Part shown: piece by piece, positions 13,711 to 19,566 of the stretch
How positions within the stretch are numbered: the stretch's first letter is position 1
How the letters are laid out: every line of letters starts with the position of its first letter
From: a virus
IMG/VR virus record: IMGVR_UViG_3300024518_002903
Location: 1-26,252 of that record
Reading direction: 5' to 3' (one strand)
Length of the DNA: 26,252 nt
Made by a program: the position numbers and the translations under genes
Notes under the pieces: model-generated
The model's database searches: none
What the model saw: the letters and a program-made list of their open reading frames with translations, nothing else
Told to the model about the DNA's origin: nothing

Positions 13711-13917
13711 ATGGCCAAGAGCAGCGAATCAAGAAGGGAACTCCCCTGGACAGTCGACGTCGAGAAGGTCAGGCGAGCCGCCGTTTCCGTGGCGAGCAAC
13801 GCCGACAAGGCCGAGTTCCTGGCCGCTGCCATCCGAGAGGGCGCAGGCGCAATCGAGGCCGAGCTGATCTCGGAACTCCTATCCCTCAGGGCGCGGGACG
13901 CGCGAGGTGGCCTGTAA
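13711..13917 (+). CDS. First early rightward gene, small hypothetical protein
   Basis: The product is 68 aa with an excellent start: GGAGG 8 nt before the ATG at 13711. It opens MAKSSESRRELPWTVDVEKV and then forms what look like two helices (VRRAAVSVASNADKAEFLAAAI, then AIEAELISELLSLRARD). It has no Cys, no membrane segment and no visible catalytic motif. Its stop overlaps the next ATG (TAATG). As the first gene behind the rightward promoter it could be an early regulator, but no helix-turn-helix is evident and I do not assign a function. Confidence 0.65.
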   Translation: MAKSSESRRELPWTVDVEKVRRAAVSVASNADKAEFLAAAIREGAGAIEAELISELLSLRARDARGGL

Positions 13918-14198
13918 TGGCCGTGCGTTGCGGGCATACGGTCTGCTGGGAACGGGCGATCAGCGCCGGTGATGGGCGACCTGTCGAGTGCATCGCCACC
14001 GCACCCCGCGAGAGCGATTGCCCGAAGCACGGTGACGAGGCGATTAGCCCGGAGACGGGGCTCTGCCTGCGATGCAAGGCGCTCGCGGATTACGACGCGC
14101 CCCCACTGGTTCCCTGCAGGCGGTGCCAGTTCTCGGACGAGCTGAACGAGGACGGGTTCTGCCTGCTCTGCTCGCAGAATGACGGGGCGGCAGCATGA
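13917..14198 (+). CDS. Small Cys-rich putative zinc-ribbon protein
   Basis: The product is 93 aa. It starts at the ATG overlapping the previous stop (TAATG); the longer open frame upstream is rejected because it would cross the promoter region. It contains several CxxC-type pairs: CGHTVC near the start, CPKHG, CLRC, CRRC and CLLC near the end. This spacing suggests two small zinc ribbons. Such proteins in early phage operons may bind nucleic acid or host polymerase, but no family is recognised. Its last codons overlap the next gene (ATGA). Confidence 0.65.
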   Translation: MAVRCGHTVCWERAISAGDGRPVECIATAPRESDCPKHGDEAISPETGLCLRCKALADYDAPPLVPCRRCQFSDELNEDGFCLLCSQNDGAAA

Positions 14199-14428
14199 GC
14201 GCGCACATCGACGTAAGGCTCGCGAAGGCTCGCAGGAGCAAGCACGTCGCGCTCTGCGCGGCCGTGAGGGATCTCAAGATCGGTCTGCGAGAAGCGAACG
14301 CAGAGCTTGAGTTTCTCGGCCATCACATGAAGCCGTTTTCCAAGGCCATCATGACGACACGGGCGAAGCAAGCCCACCGCAGATCGCAGCGCGTGCTCGA
14401 CTCGATCGACGAGGCCAATCATGGGTGA
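14195..14428 (+). CDS. Small basic helical hypothetical protein
   Basis: The product is 77 aa. The ATG at 14195 overlaps the previous stop (ATGA). The protein is rich in Lys, Arg and Ala and appears wholly helical (DVRLAKARRSKHVALCAAV, KIGLREANAELEFLGHHM, AKQAHRRSQRVLDSIDEAN). Two helical hairpins or a short coiled coil would fit. Its end overlaps the next start by 8 nt. No motif gives a function; nucleic-acid binding is possible from charge only. Confidence 0.6.
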   Translation: MSAHIDVRLAKARRSKHVALCAAVRDLKIGLREANAELEFLGHHMKPFSKAIMTTRAKQAHRRSQRVLDSIDEANHG

Positions 14429-14633
14429 CTGGCCCGTCATCCTGCCGATCCTCGCCGTGGGCTACGTGCTAGGCCGAGCGCGGCCCTTCCGCACGTGGTG
14501 CACGCATAACAGTCAGCTCACTATCAGCGCGGGGCGTCTCGGTAGGCGCGACCGCGCGAGGTGCCCGTCTCCCGTGAGAGGTTCTCGCGAGAGTGTTGGT
14601 GGCGTGGAGCGCAATGAAATGGTTTTCAAGTGA
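14421..14633 (+). CDS. Small protein with N-terminal membrane segment
   Basis: The product is 70 aa. The ATG at 14421 overlaps the previous stop by 8 nt (ATGGGTGA). The start is hydrophobic (WPVILPILAVGYVLGRA) and could span the membrane once; the rest is basic and Cys/Ser-containing and looks less like a typical folded protein. The end of the frame may be non-conserved filler. Following it is a 91-bp gap containing a strong RNA hairpin. No function assigned. Confidence 0.45.
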   Translation: MGDWPVILPILAVGYVLGRARPFRTWCTHNSQLTISAGRLGRRDRARCPSPVRGSRESVGGVERNEMVFK

Positions 14634-14648
14634 TAGCCGCCAGGGCGA

Positions 14649-14697
14649 GGGGTGGCTCGTGGGATAAGGCCGGAAGCTGAGGCTCACGGGTCGCCCC
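14649..14697 (+). ncRNA. Structured RNA element (15-bp hairpin) upstream of the annealing-protein gene
   Basis: GGGGTGGCTCGTGGG (14649-14663) can pair along its full length with CTCACGGGTCGCCCC (14683-14697) around a 19-nt loop. Eleven pairs are Watson-Crick and four are G-U. The four wobble positions pair only in RNA made from the plus strand, the strand transcribed here; on the other strand they would be A-C mismatches. It ends 27 nt before the ATG at 14725 and 13 nt before its GGAGGT ribosome site. It may be a processing site, a translational control element or a weak attenuator; there is no U-run. A tRNA-like fold was tried and did not fit. Confidence 0.5.
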
Positions 14698-14724
14698 TTC
14701 AACTTCGACCGGAGGTCATAAGTC

Positions 14725-15561
14725 ATGAAAGCAACGGAGCAACCGAGCGAACTGGTCGTCGCAGAGTCGGGCGAGGTCGTCGCACCGAGCGCGCAGGGCG
14801 CGAGCGCATCCCTTGAGACGTATCTCGAGATTCAGCGCGTGTTCGATCTCAAGATGCCCGACTGCATCATGCCGATTCAGGACAAGAAGTTCCGCAAAAA
14901 GGCGTACTGGCGCGCGATTGCGACGGCGTTCAACGTGAGCTGCGAGGTCGTCAGGGTCGAGCAGGTCGAGTTCGGGAGCGTCGAGGGCGGAGACTTTGAC
15001 TGGGGGTTCACCGCCATCGCTCGCGCGACCACGACGAACGGCCGCATCTCTGAGAGCGACGGCACCTGCATGGCCAGCGAGAAGTACGGCGGCTCCTGCA
15101 CCGTCCACAACGTCCGCTCGCACGCGGTCACGCGCGCGAAGAACCGCGCGATCTCGGACCTCGTTGGGTTCGGAGAGGTGAGCGCCGATGAGCTGCCCGC
15201 CGATGCGTTCGCTCGCCAGGTCGAAGGCGTACTCGACGAGCCAACCACGATCCCGCACGCGCCGACACAGCAGGGGGCCGTAGCGCCCACGGGCGGCACG
15301 CTCACGAAGGCCCGGATCAAGCAGCTCGGGGTATGGCGCGCAGGCTTCAAGGCGTCCGAGGAGGTTCACGGCAAGAGCGACGAGGACAAGTGGAAGTCGA
15401 TCAACTGGGCGCTCGACCGCATGGGCTTCGACAAGGTCGATCAGGTCGATGACGACCGGGGCGATGAGCTGATCGAGACGATCGGTCAGTACCCCGCCAG
15501 CCAGCGGCCCCCGACACCTGGCGAGTTCACCGGCTCGGGTGACGCGGAGGTGCCCTTCTGA
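14725..15561 (+). CDS. Predicted Rad52-like single-strand DNA annealing protein
   Basis: The product is 278 aa. Residues about 45-155 resemble phage annealing-type proteins: KFRKKAYWRAIATAF, a beta region with CEVVRVEQVEFG and GFTAIARATTTNGR, then TVHNVRSHAVTRAKNRAISDLVG and GEVSADEL. These proteins pair complementary strands in recombination-dependent replication. The C-terminal part is acidic and ends GDAEVPF, similar to the protein-interaction tail of SSB proteins. The start has GGAGGT 9 nt upstream, behind the RNA hairpin. Its stop overlaps the next ATG (TGATG), a Gp157-like gene that often accompanies recombination genes. The superfamily call is by pattern memory, not alignment. Confidence 0.6.
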   Translation: MKATEQPSELVVAESGEVVAPSAQGASASLETYLEIQRVFDLKMPDCIMPIQDKKFRKKAYWRAIATAFNVSCEVVRVEQVEFGSVEGGDFDWGFTAIARATTTNGRISESDGTCMASEKYGGSCTVHNVRSHAVTRAKNRAISDLVGFGEVSADELPADAFARQVEGVLDEPTTIPHAPTQQGAVAPTGGTLTKARIKQLGVWRAGFKASEEVHGKSDEDKWKSINWALDRMGFDKVDQVDDDRGDELIETIGQYPASQRPPTPGEFTGSGDAEVPF

Positions 15562-16055
15562 TGCAGCTCTACAAGATCGCAGACGAGATCGAGCGAATCC
15601 TCGCGTCCGAGGTGGACCGCGAGACAGGTGAGATCTCGGACGAGACGCTTGAGAAGCTCGCAGAACTCGAGATGGGTCGCGACGCGAAAGCGCTCGCGGT
15701 CGCCGCGTACCTCAAGGGCGAGCTGGCCGAAGCGGAGGCCGGGAAGGTCGAAGCCGAGAAGCTCAAGAAGCGGGCGACCGTTCACGAGAACCGCGCGAAG
15801 CGGCTCGTCGAGTATCTCCAGAACTGCATTCCGCAGGGATCCGATCCTATCTCAGACGCTCGCTCTAAAATAGCTTGGCGGAAGAACCCGCCGAAGGTGT
15901 CGATCCCTGACGCCGAGGCAGTCCCGCCGAAGTTCCAGCGGGTCGTTCCCGAGACGCGGGCACCCGACAAGAAGGCGATCCTCGATGCGCTCAAGGCGGG
16001 CGCGTCGCTTCCGTTCGCGGTGCTCATGCGATCGAACCGGCTAGAGATCAAGTGA
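15561..16055 (+). CDS. Siphovirus Gp157-like protein
   Basis: The product is 164 aa. It has the Gp157 family layout: MQLYKIADEIERILA at the start, a long helical coiled coil rich in Glu/Ala/Lys (EAEAGKVEAEKLKKRATVHENRAKRL), then a short strand region KIAWRKNPPKVSIPD and an end region reading PETRAPDKKAILDAL and LMRSNRLEIK. The family occurs next to single-strand annealing or SSB genes in many siphoviruses and has been linked to phage resistance, though its biochemistry is unclear. It starts within the stop of the upstream gene (TGATG). Confidence 0.85.
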   Translation: MQLYKIADEIERILASEVDRETGEISDETLEKLAELEMGRDAKALAVAAYLKGELAEAEAGKVEAEKLKKRATVHENRAKRLVEYLQNCIPQGSDPISDARSKIAWRKNPPKVSIPDAEAVPPKFQRVVPETRAPDKKAILDALKAGASLPFAVLMRSNRLEIK

Positions 16056-16756
16056 TGGCGGTGCCCGAGCCGTACTACAAAGTTCTCGACAAGGGTGGCG
16101 AGGCGCTCTACGGCCGCGGGGCGTGGGGGTTGCCGCGCGGTAGTCGTCCAGGCTGCTGGGAGAAGGCTACGGGCGAACTCGCAGTCTGTCGAAACGGGCT
16201 CCATCTCTGCCGCCGGGGCGACTTGGTTCGTTGGCTCGGGCCGCGGATCTTCGAGGTCGAGACTCGCGGCGACGAGTTGATCGTATCGTCCGACAAGGTA
16301 GTCGTGCGCGAAGCCCGCCTAGTCCGTGAGTTGGCTTGGGACGAGAGGGTCGCGCGCCTATTCGTTGCGGACTGTGCTGAGCGGGTGCTCCCGATCTTCG
16401 AGGCACAATACCCCGACGACGATCGGCCCCGAATCGCGATCGAAATCGCGCGTCAGTTCGCGATGGGTGCTGTTGACGATGCCGCGAGGGCTGCCGCGGG
16501 GGATGCCGCGTGGGCTGCCGCGGCCGAAGCCGATGCCGATGCCGCGGCGCTCGCGACCGCGATGGCGGGGGCTGCCGCGTGGGCTGCCGCGTGGGCTGCC
16601 GCGGGGGATGCCGCGAGGGCGAGGTTTCCCGTGAGGGCTGCCGCGTGGGCTGCCGCGAGGGCGAGGTTTCCCGTGAGGGCTGCCGCGTGGGCGGCCGCGG
16701 GGAGGGCTGCGTGGGCTTGGCAAACCGAGCGTCTGTTCGAGTACCTCGGAAAGTGA
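16055..16756 (+). CDS. DUF7666-like protein with Ala/Trp-rich helical repeats
   Basis: The product is 233 aa. Residues about 1-95 match the DUF7666-like layout of phage proteins: LDKGGEALYG, ELAVCRNGLHLCRRGDLVRWLG, IFEVETRGDELIV and KVVVREARLVREL. From about residue 135 the chain becomes Ala-rich helical repeats built on AAAWAA and AARAR units, ending WQTERLFEYL. The repeat part looks like a regular helical solenoid. A 42-bp tandem duplication lies inside it. The ATG at 16055 overlaps the upstream stop (TGATG); a GTG one codon earlier is possible. Function unknown; similar proteins recur in actinobacterial and other phages. Confidence 0.65.
   Translation: MAVPEPYYKVLDKGGEALYGRGAWGLPRGSRPGCWEKATGELAVCRNGLHLCRRGDLVRWLGPRIFEVETRGDELIVSSDKVVVREARLVRELAWDERVARLFVADCAERVLPIFEAQYPDDDRPRIAIEIARQFAMGAVDDAARAAAGDAAWAAAAEADADAAALATAMAGAAAWAAAWAAAGDAARARFPVRAAAWAAARARFPVRAAAWAAAGRAAWAWQTERLFEYLGK
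16610..16693 (+). repeat. 42-bp tandem duplication in the Ala/Trp-rich gene
   Basis: Two adjacent 42-bp units (16610-16651 and 16652-16693) differ only at the last base. Each encodes AARARFPVRAAAWA, so the frame is kept. It lies in a longer stretch (about 16484-16711) built from imperfect GCTGCCGCG(T/G)GGG units. Near-identity of the 42-bp units shows a recent duplication by slippage or unequal recombination, while the shorter units are older and diverged. Length variation between related phages is expected here. Confidence 0.85.
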
Positions 16757-17187
16757 CGCTCGTGTGGGCCTGCGTGCTGATCTCGTGGTCTAGCCCTGGC
16801 GGGGAGTTCGCGGGCTACTACGTCGGGGTCGACGGCGTGGGCATAGCGGCTGTTCTCCGTACTGGCGGCAGGGTTCGCAACGAGTGGGAGTTCTGCCCGA
16901 TCGAGAAGTACCACGCTTTCGAGCTTCGCATCGCGGCATACCCGCAGAGCGGGAACCACGGCCCCTGGAGCGACCCGCTGTTCGTGCAGCGCATCCACAA
17001 CTTCGATGCGAACGGCAGCGGGGCGACAGACGGCGGCGACTTCGGCGCGTTCGTGAACGCATGGGGGAGTAGCGCCCCAGCTTTCGACGCGGACGGCGAC
17101 GGGGTCGTGGGGGGCGGCGACTGGTCCGCGTTCGTGACGGCGTTCGGTTGCGAGTATCTCGAGAGCGGGATCGCGGTGTGCCTGTGA
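16753..17187 (+). CDS. Fibronectin type III domain plus dockerin-like tandem EF-hand protein
   Basis: The product is 144 aa. The GTG at 16753 overlaps the upstream stop (GTGA); the longer open frame upstream is a shadow of the Ala-rich gene. Residues 1-80 look like a compact Fn3 domain (LISWSSPGGEFAGYYVGVDG, FELRIAAYP, GPWSDPLFV). Residues 81-135 hold two 12-residue calcium-binding loops, DANGSGATDGGD (85-96) and DADGDGVVGGGD (112-123), each followed by a (F/W)xAFVxAxG helix, as in dockerin-like tails of Planctomycetota proteins. No signal peptide or anchor is seen. It is joined by overlap to a small membrane protein gene. The domain call is good; what it binds is unknown. Confidence 0.68.
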   Translation: MTLVWACVLISWSSPGGEFAGYYVGVDGVGIAAVLRTGGRVRNEWEFCPIEKYHAFELRIAAYPQSGNHGPWSDPLFVQRIHNFDANGSGATDGGDFGAFVNAWGSSAPAFDADGDGVVGGGDWSAFVTAFGCEYLESGIAVCL

Positions 17188-17375
17188 GCGCACGTTTGCT
17201 ATTCGCGCTCGGGCTGCTCGGCCTCGTGGGCATGGTGGTCGCGACCCTAGTGGGGGCACGGATTCTGGACGACCGCTGGCAGGCGAGTAAGGCGCGATTT
17301 AAGCGACCAGACGGCCCGCCGCGGACGCTGCTGGAGGGGGAGCCGGACGGGCAGCCGGTCAAGTGGAAGTGGTAA
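17184..17375 (+). CDS. Small single-pass membrane protein
   Basis: The product is 63 aa from the GTG at 17184, which overlaps the stop of the Fn3 gene (GTGA). One hydrophobic segment (LLFALGLLGLVGMVVATLVGA) is followed by a basic tail (DDRWQASKARFKRPDG) ending PVKWKW. It is most likely an inner-membrane peptide. Its end carries the ribosome site for the overlapping methyltransferase-region frames, and its stop is followed directly by an ATG (TAAATG). A role in host takeover or exclusion is possible but not shown. Confidence 0.6.
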   Translation: MSARLLFALGLLGLVGMVVATLVGARILDDRWQASKARFKRPDGPPRTLLEGEPDGQPVKWKW

Positions 17376-18118
17376 ATGGCGTGGCTCTACGTCCCATCAC
17401 GGGGCTCGCACTTTGTGCCGGGGTTGGAGGACTCGAGCTTGGGCTCAAGCTCGCCCTGGGAGAGCGATACCGAACTGTCTGTTACGTCGAGCGGGACGCC
17501 TACGCAGCGAGCGTCCTCGTGGCGAGGATGGCAGACAAGGCCCTGGATTCGGCTCCTATCTGGGACGATCTCGAATCCTTCGACGGCAGATGGTTCCGCT
17601 CGACAGTGGATATTGTCTCTGCGGGGTTCCCGTGTCAGCCAGCAAGCACAGCAGGAAAGCGTAAGGGCGACCGAGACGAACGCTGGGTCTGGCCTCTCAT
17701 TACAGACATTCTTCGCGACACGCGACCGCGAGTTATTTTTCTGGAAAACGTGCGTGGACTCATCCAATGCGGACTCGCCCAGGTTCTCGGATCGCTGGCC
17801 GATCTCGGGTTCGATGTGGAGTGGGGAATGTTCAAAGCGTCCGAGGTTGGAGCGCCGCACTTCCGACCCAGGGTGTTCATTCTTGCCCACTCCCGCAGCG
17901 AGCCCCTACGGATCGAACCGGGGCGGGGGGGCGGGCAGGATCGGGAAGATCCGCCTGAGCCTGCGCGGGATTTTCGGTGGTCCCGAGAACCCGGAATACA
18001 TCGAGTGGATGATGGGACTCCCTACAGGGTGGACCGACTGCGATGCCTCGGGAACGCCGTGGTTCCCCAGCAAGCCGCGCTCGCCTTCCGAGAGCTCTGG
18101 GGGCGGATAGCGACATGA
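17363..18118 (+). CDS. C5-cytosine DNA methyltransferase, compact form
   Basis: The product is 251 aa. It shows C5-methyltransferase motifs in order: motif I GLALCAGVGGLE (14-25), CYVERD, motif IV GFPCQP with the catalytic Cys (C91), motif VI FLENV (126-130), motif VIII HFRPRVF (166-172) and motif IX/X RLRCLGNAVVPQ (225-236). Only about 45 residues separate motifs VIII and IX, so the target recognition region is very short for the family. It likely protects phage DNA from restriction. The frame is open from GTG 17363, but GTG 17381 is equally possible. Its DNA is also open in a second frame (17376-18110) with motifs of its own. Confidence 0.82.
   Translation: MEVVNGVALRPITGLALCAGVGGLELGLKLALGERYRTVCYVERDAYAASVLVARMADKALDSAPIWDDLESFDGRWFRSTVDIVSAGFPCQPASTAGKRKGDRDERWVWPLITDILRDTRPRVIFLENVRGLIQCGLAQVLGSLADLGFDVEWGMFKASEVGAPHFRPRVFILAHSRSEPLRIEPGRGGGQDREDPPEPARDFRWSREPGIHRVDDGTPYRVDRLRCLGNAVVPQQAALAFRELWGRIAT
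17376..18110 (+). CDS. Overlapping second-frame protein within the C5 methyltransferase gene
   Basis: A 244-aa frame runs nearly the full length of the methyltransferase gene. It has the better start of the two: an ATG right after the previous stop (TAAATG) with GGAAG 6 nt upstream. Its sequence resembles a recurrent phage hypothetical family: MAWLYVP near the start, SSWRGWQTRPWIRLLSGT, RWPISGSMWSGECSKRP, LPTPAASPYGSNRGGGAGR and NPEYIEWMMGLPTGWTDCD. The last two are segments that in other phage C5 methyltransferases, as I recall, sit in the recognition region. Either both frames are translated, or this frame preserves pieces of an ancestral methyltransferase. A pure shadow is possible because the other frame is constrained. 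Confidence 0.45.
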   Translation: MAWLYVPSRGSHFVPGLEDSSLGSSSPWESDTELSVTSSGTPTQRASSWRGWQTRPWIRLLSGTISNPSTADGSARQWILSLRGSRVSQQAQQESVRATETNAGSGLSLQTFFATRDRELFFWKTCVDSSNADSPRFSDRWPISGSMWSGECSKRPRLERRTSDPGCSFLPTPAASPYGSNRGGGAGRIGKIRLSLRGIFGGPENPEYIEWMMGLPTGWTDCDASGTPWFPSKPRSPSESSGGG

Positions 18119-18154
18119 CGCGCTAATGCGTCGCGGAAATAGGAGAAGCGAATC

Positions 18155-18367
18155 ATGAGCAACACGAAGCCGAAACTCACCCAGATCCGATCAAAGATCG
18201 TGACCATGACGGTGCGCTCGAGGATCGCCCTCGAGGAGATCGATCAGCTCATCGCGATGGGTGGCGAGGGTGATACCGGGACGATCGAAGCCGCGACCGA
18301 ATCAGTGAAGGGATCATCTACTGGCGTGCTCTCAGATCTCAAGCGCTACAACTCAGGGCAGGGCTGA
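18155..18367 (+). CDS. Last rightward gene, small hypothetical protein
   Basis: The product is 70 aa with a clear AGGAGAAG ribosome site just upstream of the ATG at 18155. It is mainly helical and charged (KLTQIRSKIVTMTVRSRIALEEIDQLIAMG) with a Gly/Ser-rich middle (GGEGDTGTIEAATESVKGSS) and the end LSDLKRYNSGQG. No motif is recognised. Its 3' end overlaps the 3' end of the convergent leftward gene by 22 bp, and no intrinsic terminator is visible at this junction, so the two transcripts may read into each other. Confidence 0.7.
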   Translation: MSNTKPKLTQIRSKIVTMTVRSRIALEEIDQLIAMGGEGDTGTIEAATESVKGSSTGVLSDLKRYNSGQG

Positions 18368-18552
18368 ATCGCCTCATCAAGCTTTTTGCGGATCGCCCCA
18401 AATGATTCCGCAAAGATCGTGAATGTCGGAGCCTCCCCCCCCTCGCTCGTGGCGGCATATTCGTGGCAGGGCGCCAGGGCATCCCGATTGTGCCAGATGG
18501 AGTGATTCCGGTAGATCGTGAAATACGTGTAGCCGCCGTGCTGGTTTCTCAT
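18346..18552 (-). CDS. Small hypothetical protein at the end of the leftward late block
   Basis: The product is 68 aa. A longer frame exists, but the ATG at 18552 overlaps the upstream stop (ATGA) and is preferred. The sequence starts MRNQHGGYTYFTIYRNHSI and contains His, Cys and aromatic residues (HNRDALAPCHEYAATSEGG), ending with a helix (FGAIRKKLDEAIQPCPEL). It looks like a small mixed alpha/beta domain. No family is recognised. It converges with the rightward operon, so it is the last gene of this block. Confidence 0.6.
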   Translation of the reverse strand: MRNQHGGYTYFTIYRNHSIWHNRDALAPCHEYAATSEGGEAPTFTIFAESFGAIRKKLDEAIQPCPEL

Positions 18553-18830
18553 GAGTCCTCGTCCATCGTTTCGGGGTGAACCAGCTGGTCGTACCATTCC
18601 TCTCGGAATACGTCGTCAATCGCGATCGAGAAATACTTGCCGAGCTGCAATAGCTCGCCAGGTGTCAACTCAGACCAAGCGATCCCGGGTGCTCCGTTCG
18701 AATCGAACCACAGGACGACGGCCTGAATCACTGGGTTATTTTTCTGCGCTGTTAGCTTCGCGAGGTGCGCGGCGAGTTGCGCCGGGCCATTGATCTCGGT
18801 CGGTAGGATGAGAACATCCTCAAGCTGCAT
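18549..18830 (-). CDS. Small hypothetical protein
   Basis: The product is 93 aa. It starts at the ATG at 18830, overlapping the end of the exonuclease gene by 11 nt, and ends in an ATGA junction with the next gene. The sequence (VLILPTEINGPAQLAAHLAKLTAQ, IQAVVLWFDSNGAPGIAWSELTPGELLQLGKYFSIAIDD, HPETMDEDS) suggests alternating helices and strands and an acidic C-terminus. No catalytic motif, membrane segment or signal peptide is seen, and I do not recognise it. Confidence 0.6.
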   Translation of the reverse strand: MQLEDVLILPTEINGPAQLAAHLAKLTAQKNNPVIQAVVLWFDSNGAPGIAWSELTPGELLQLGKYFSIAIDDVFREEWYDQLVHPETMDEDS

Positions 18831-19566
18831 CGCGCCTCGCCTTCTCGTAGCGACCCCTCGCTACGGTGTGGTACTGGCCGCAGTCCCTACAAACGAACTG
18901 AACCTTGTCGTGCCCGGCAGCCGTGCGTCGGTGCTTGTTCACGATCGTGTTCGCGCCGTTGCAGTTCGGGCATCGGCTCACGTTGCGCGCAATACTCGCC
19001 TGGGGCGCTGGGAACCACGGCCGAGCGTACTGCCAAAGCTCAGCCAGGAGGTCGACGTCGCGACGGCAGTAACGCGCCATCTCGCGCAATGAGGGCTGGT
19101 GGTTCTCCGTCACGATCTTGACCCAAAGGCTGTAACTGGTCCTGATCTTCTCGCCGAGCGAGAAATACTGCCCGAGGTCGTCGAGCTTGTTCGAGTTCAT
19201 GTAGGTGTAGCGAGAGAATAGCTTTTTCGTATCGACCGTGACGTAGTGCGGAGCCATCGGGATGCCGTACTTCATCGCGCGCGCGCGCAGCCAAGGCTGA
19301 TCGAACGAGTCCCCGAAGTGGGCGATCGAGTATCGGGCTCGATCGAGTAGGGCCACCGTCTTGCGGATCATCGTCTCTTCATCCGCGTCCTTTCCCCACG
19401 TGAGCGTCCGCGCCTTGCCTCCGTCGAGCCACTTGTAGCCGACGACGCAGATCTGCCGCTCTTTTAGAACCGCCTGTGGGAGAATGGAAACCTTGTAGCC
19501 GGTGCGCCAGAAGAGCCCAATGTTCGGTGTCGTTTCGATGTCCCAGACCAGAACGTCATCGTCCAC
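18820..19566 (-). CDS. DnaQ-like 3'-5' exonuclease with C-terminal zinc ribbon
   Basis: The product is 248 aa. It has the three Exo motifs of DEDDy nucleases: Exo I VWDIET (D9, E11), Exo II IAHFGDSFDQPW (near D89), and Exo III YCRRDVDL (Y166, D170). Residues 199-229 carry a zinc ribbon, CPNC then CRDC (C199, C202, C226, C229). The arrangement resembles predicted RNase H-fold exonucleases of the YprB-like type. It would degrade single-stranded DNA or RNA ends. It starts at a GTG immediately after the preceding stop (TGAGTG). Its place in the lysis block, far from the replication genes, is unusual. Confidence 0.82.
   Translation of the reverse strand: MDDDVLVWDIETTPNIGLFWRTGYKVSILPQAVLKERQICVVGYKWLDGGKARTLTWGKDADEETMIRKTVALLDRARYSIAHFGDSFDQPWLRARAMKYGIPMAPHYVTVDTKKLFSRYTYMNSNKLDDLGQYFSLGEKIRTSYSLWVKIVTENHQPSLREMARYCRRDVDLLAELWQYARPWFPAPQASIARNVSRCPNCNGANTIVNKHRRTAAGHDKVQFVCRDCGQYHTVARGRYEKARRDAA

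Noticed and set aside
13557-13916. N-terminal extension of the Cys-rich protein frame over the divergent promoter region
   Set aside because: It would start inside the initiator gene on the other strand and cover the first early gene; the ATG at 13917 overlaps the previous stop.
14634-14724. Possible tRNA or tRNA-like gene in the gap before the annealing-protein gene
   Set aside because: A D-arm-like GTGGCTCGTGGGATAAGG drew attention, but no acceptor, anticodon and T-arm combination could be formed; a single 15-bp hairpin explains the sequence.
14716-15369. 217-codon minus-strand frame opposite the annealing-protein gene
   Set aside because: Leu/Arg/Ala-rich antisense product; the plus-strand gene has a good ribosome site and family-like sequence.
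16453-17259. Long open frame on the minus strand (268 codons) opposite the Ala-rich and Fn3 genes
   Set aside because: Composition is the low-complexity Ala/His antisense of GC-rich repeats; it crosses several well-supported plus-strand genes and has no start context.
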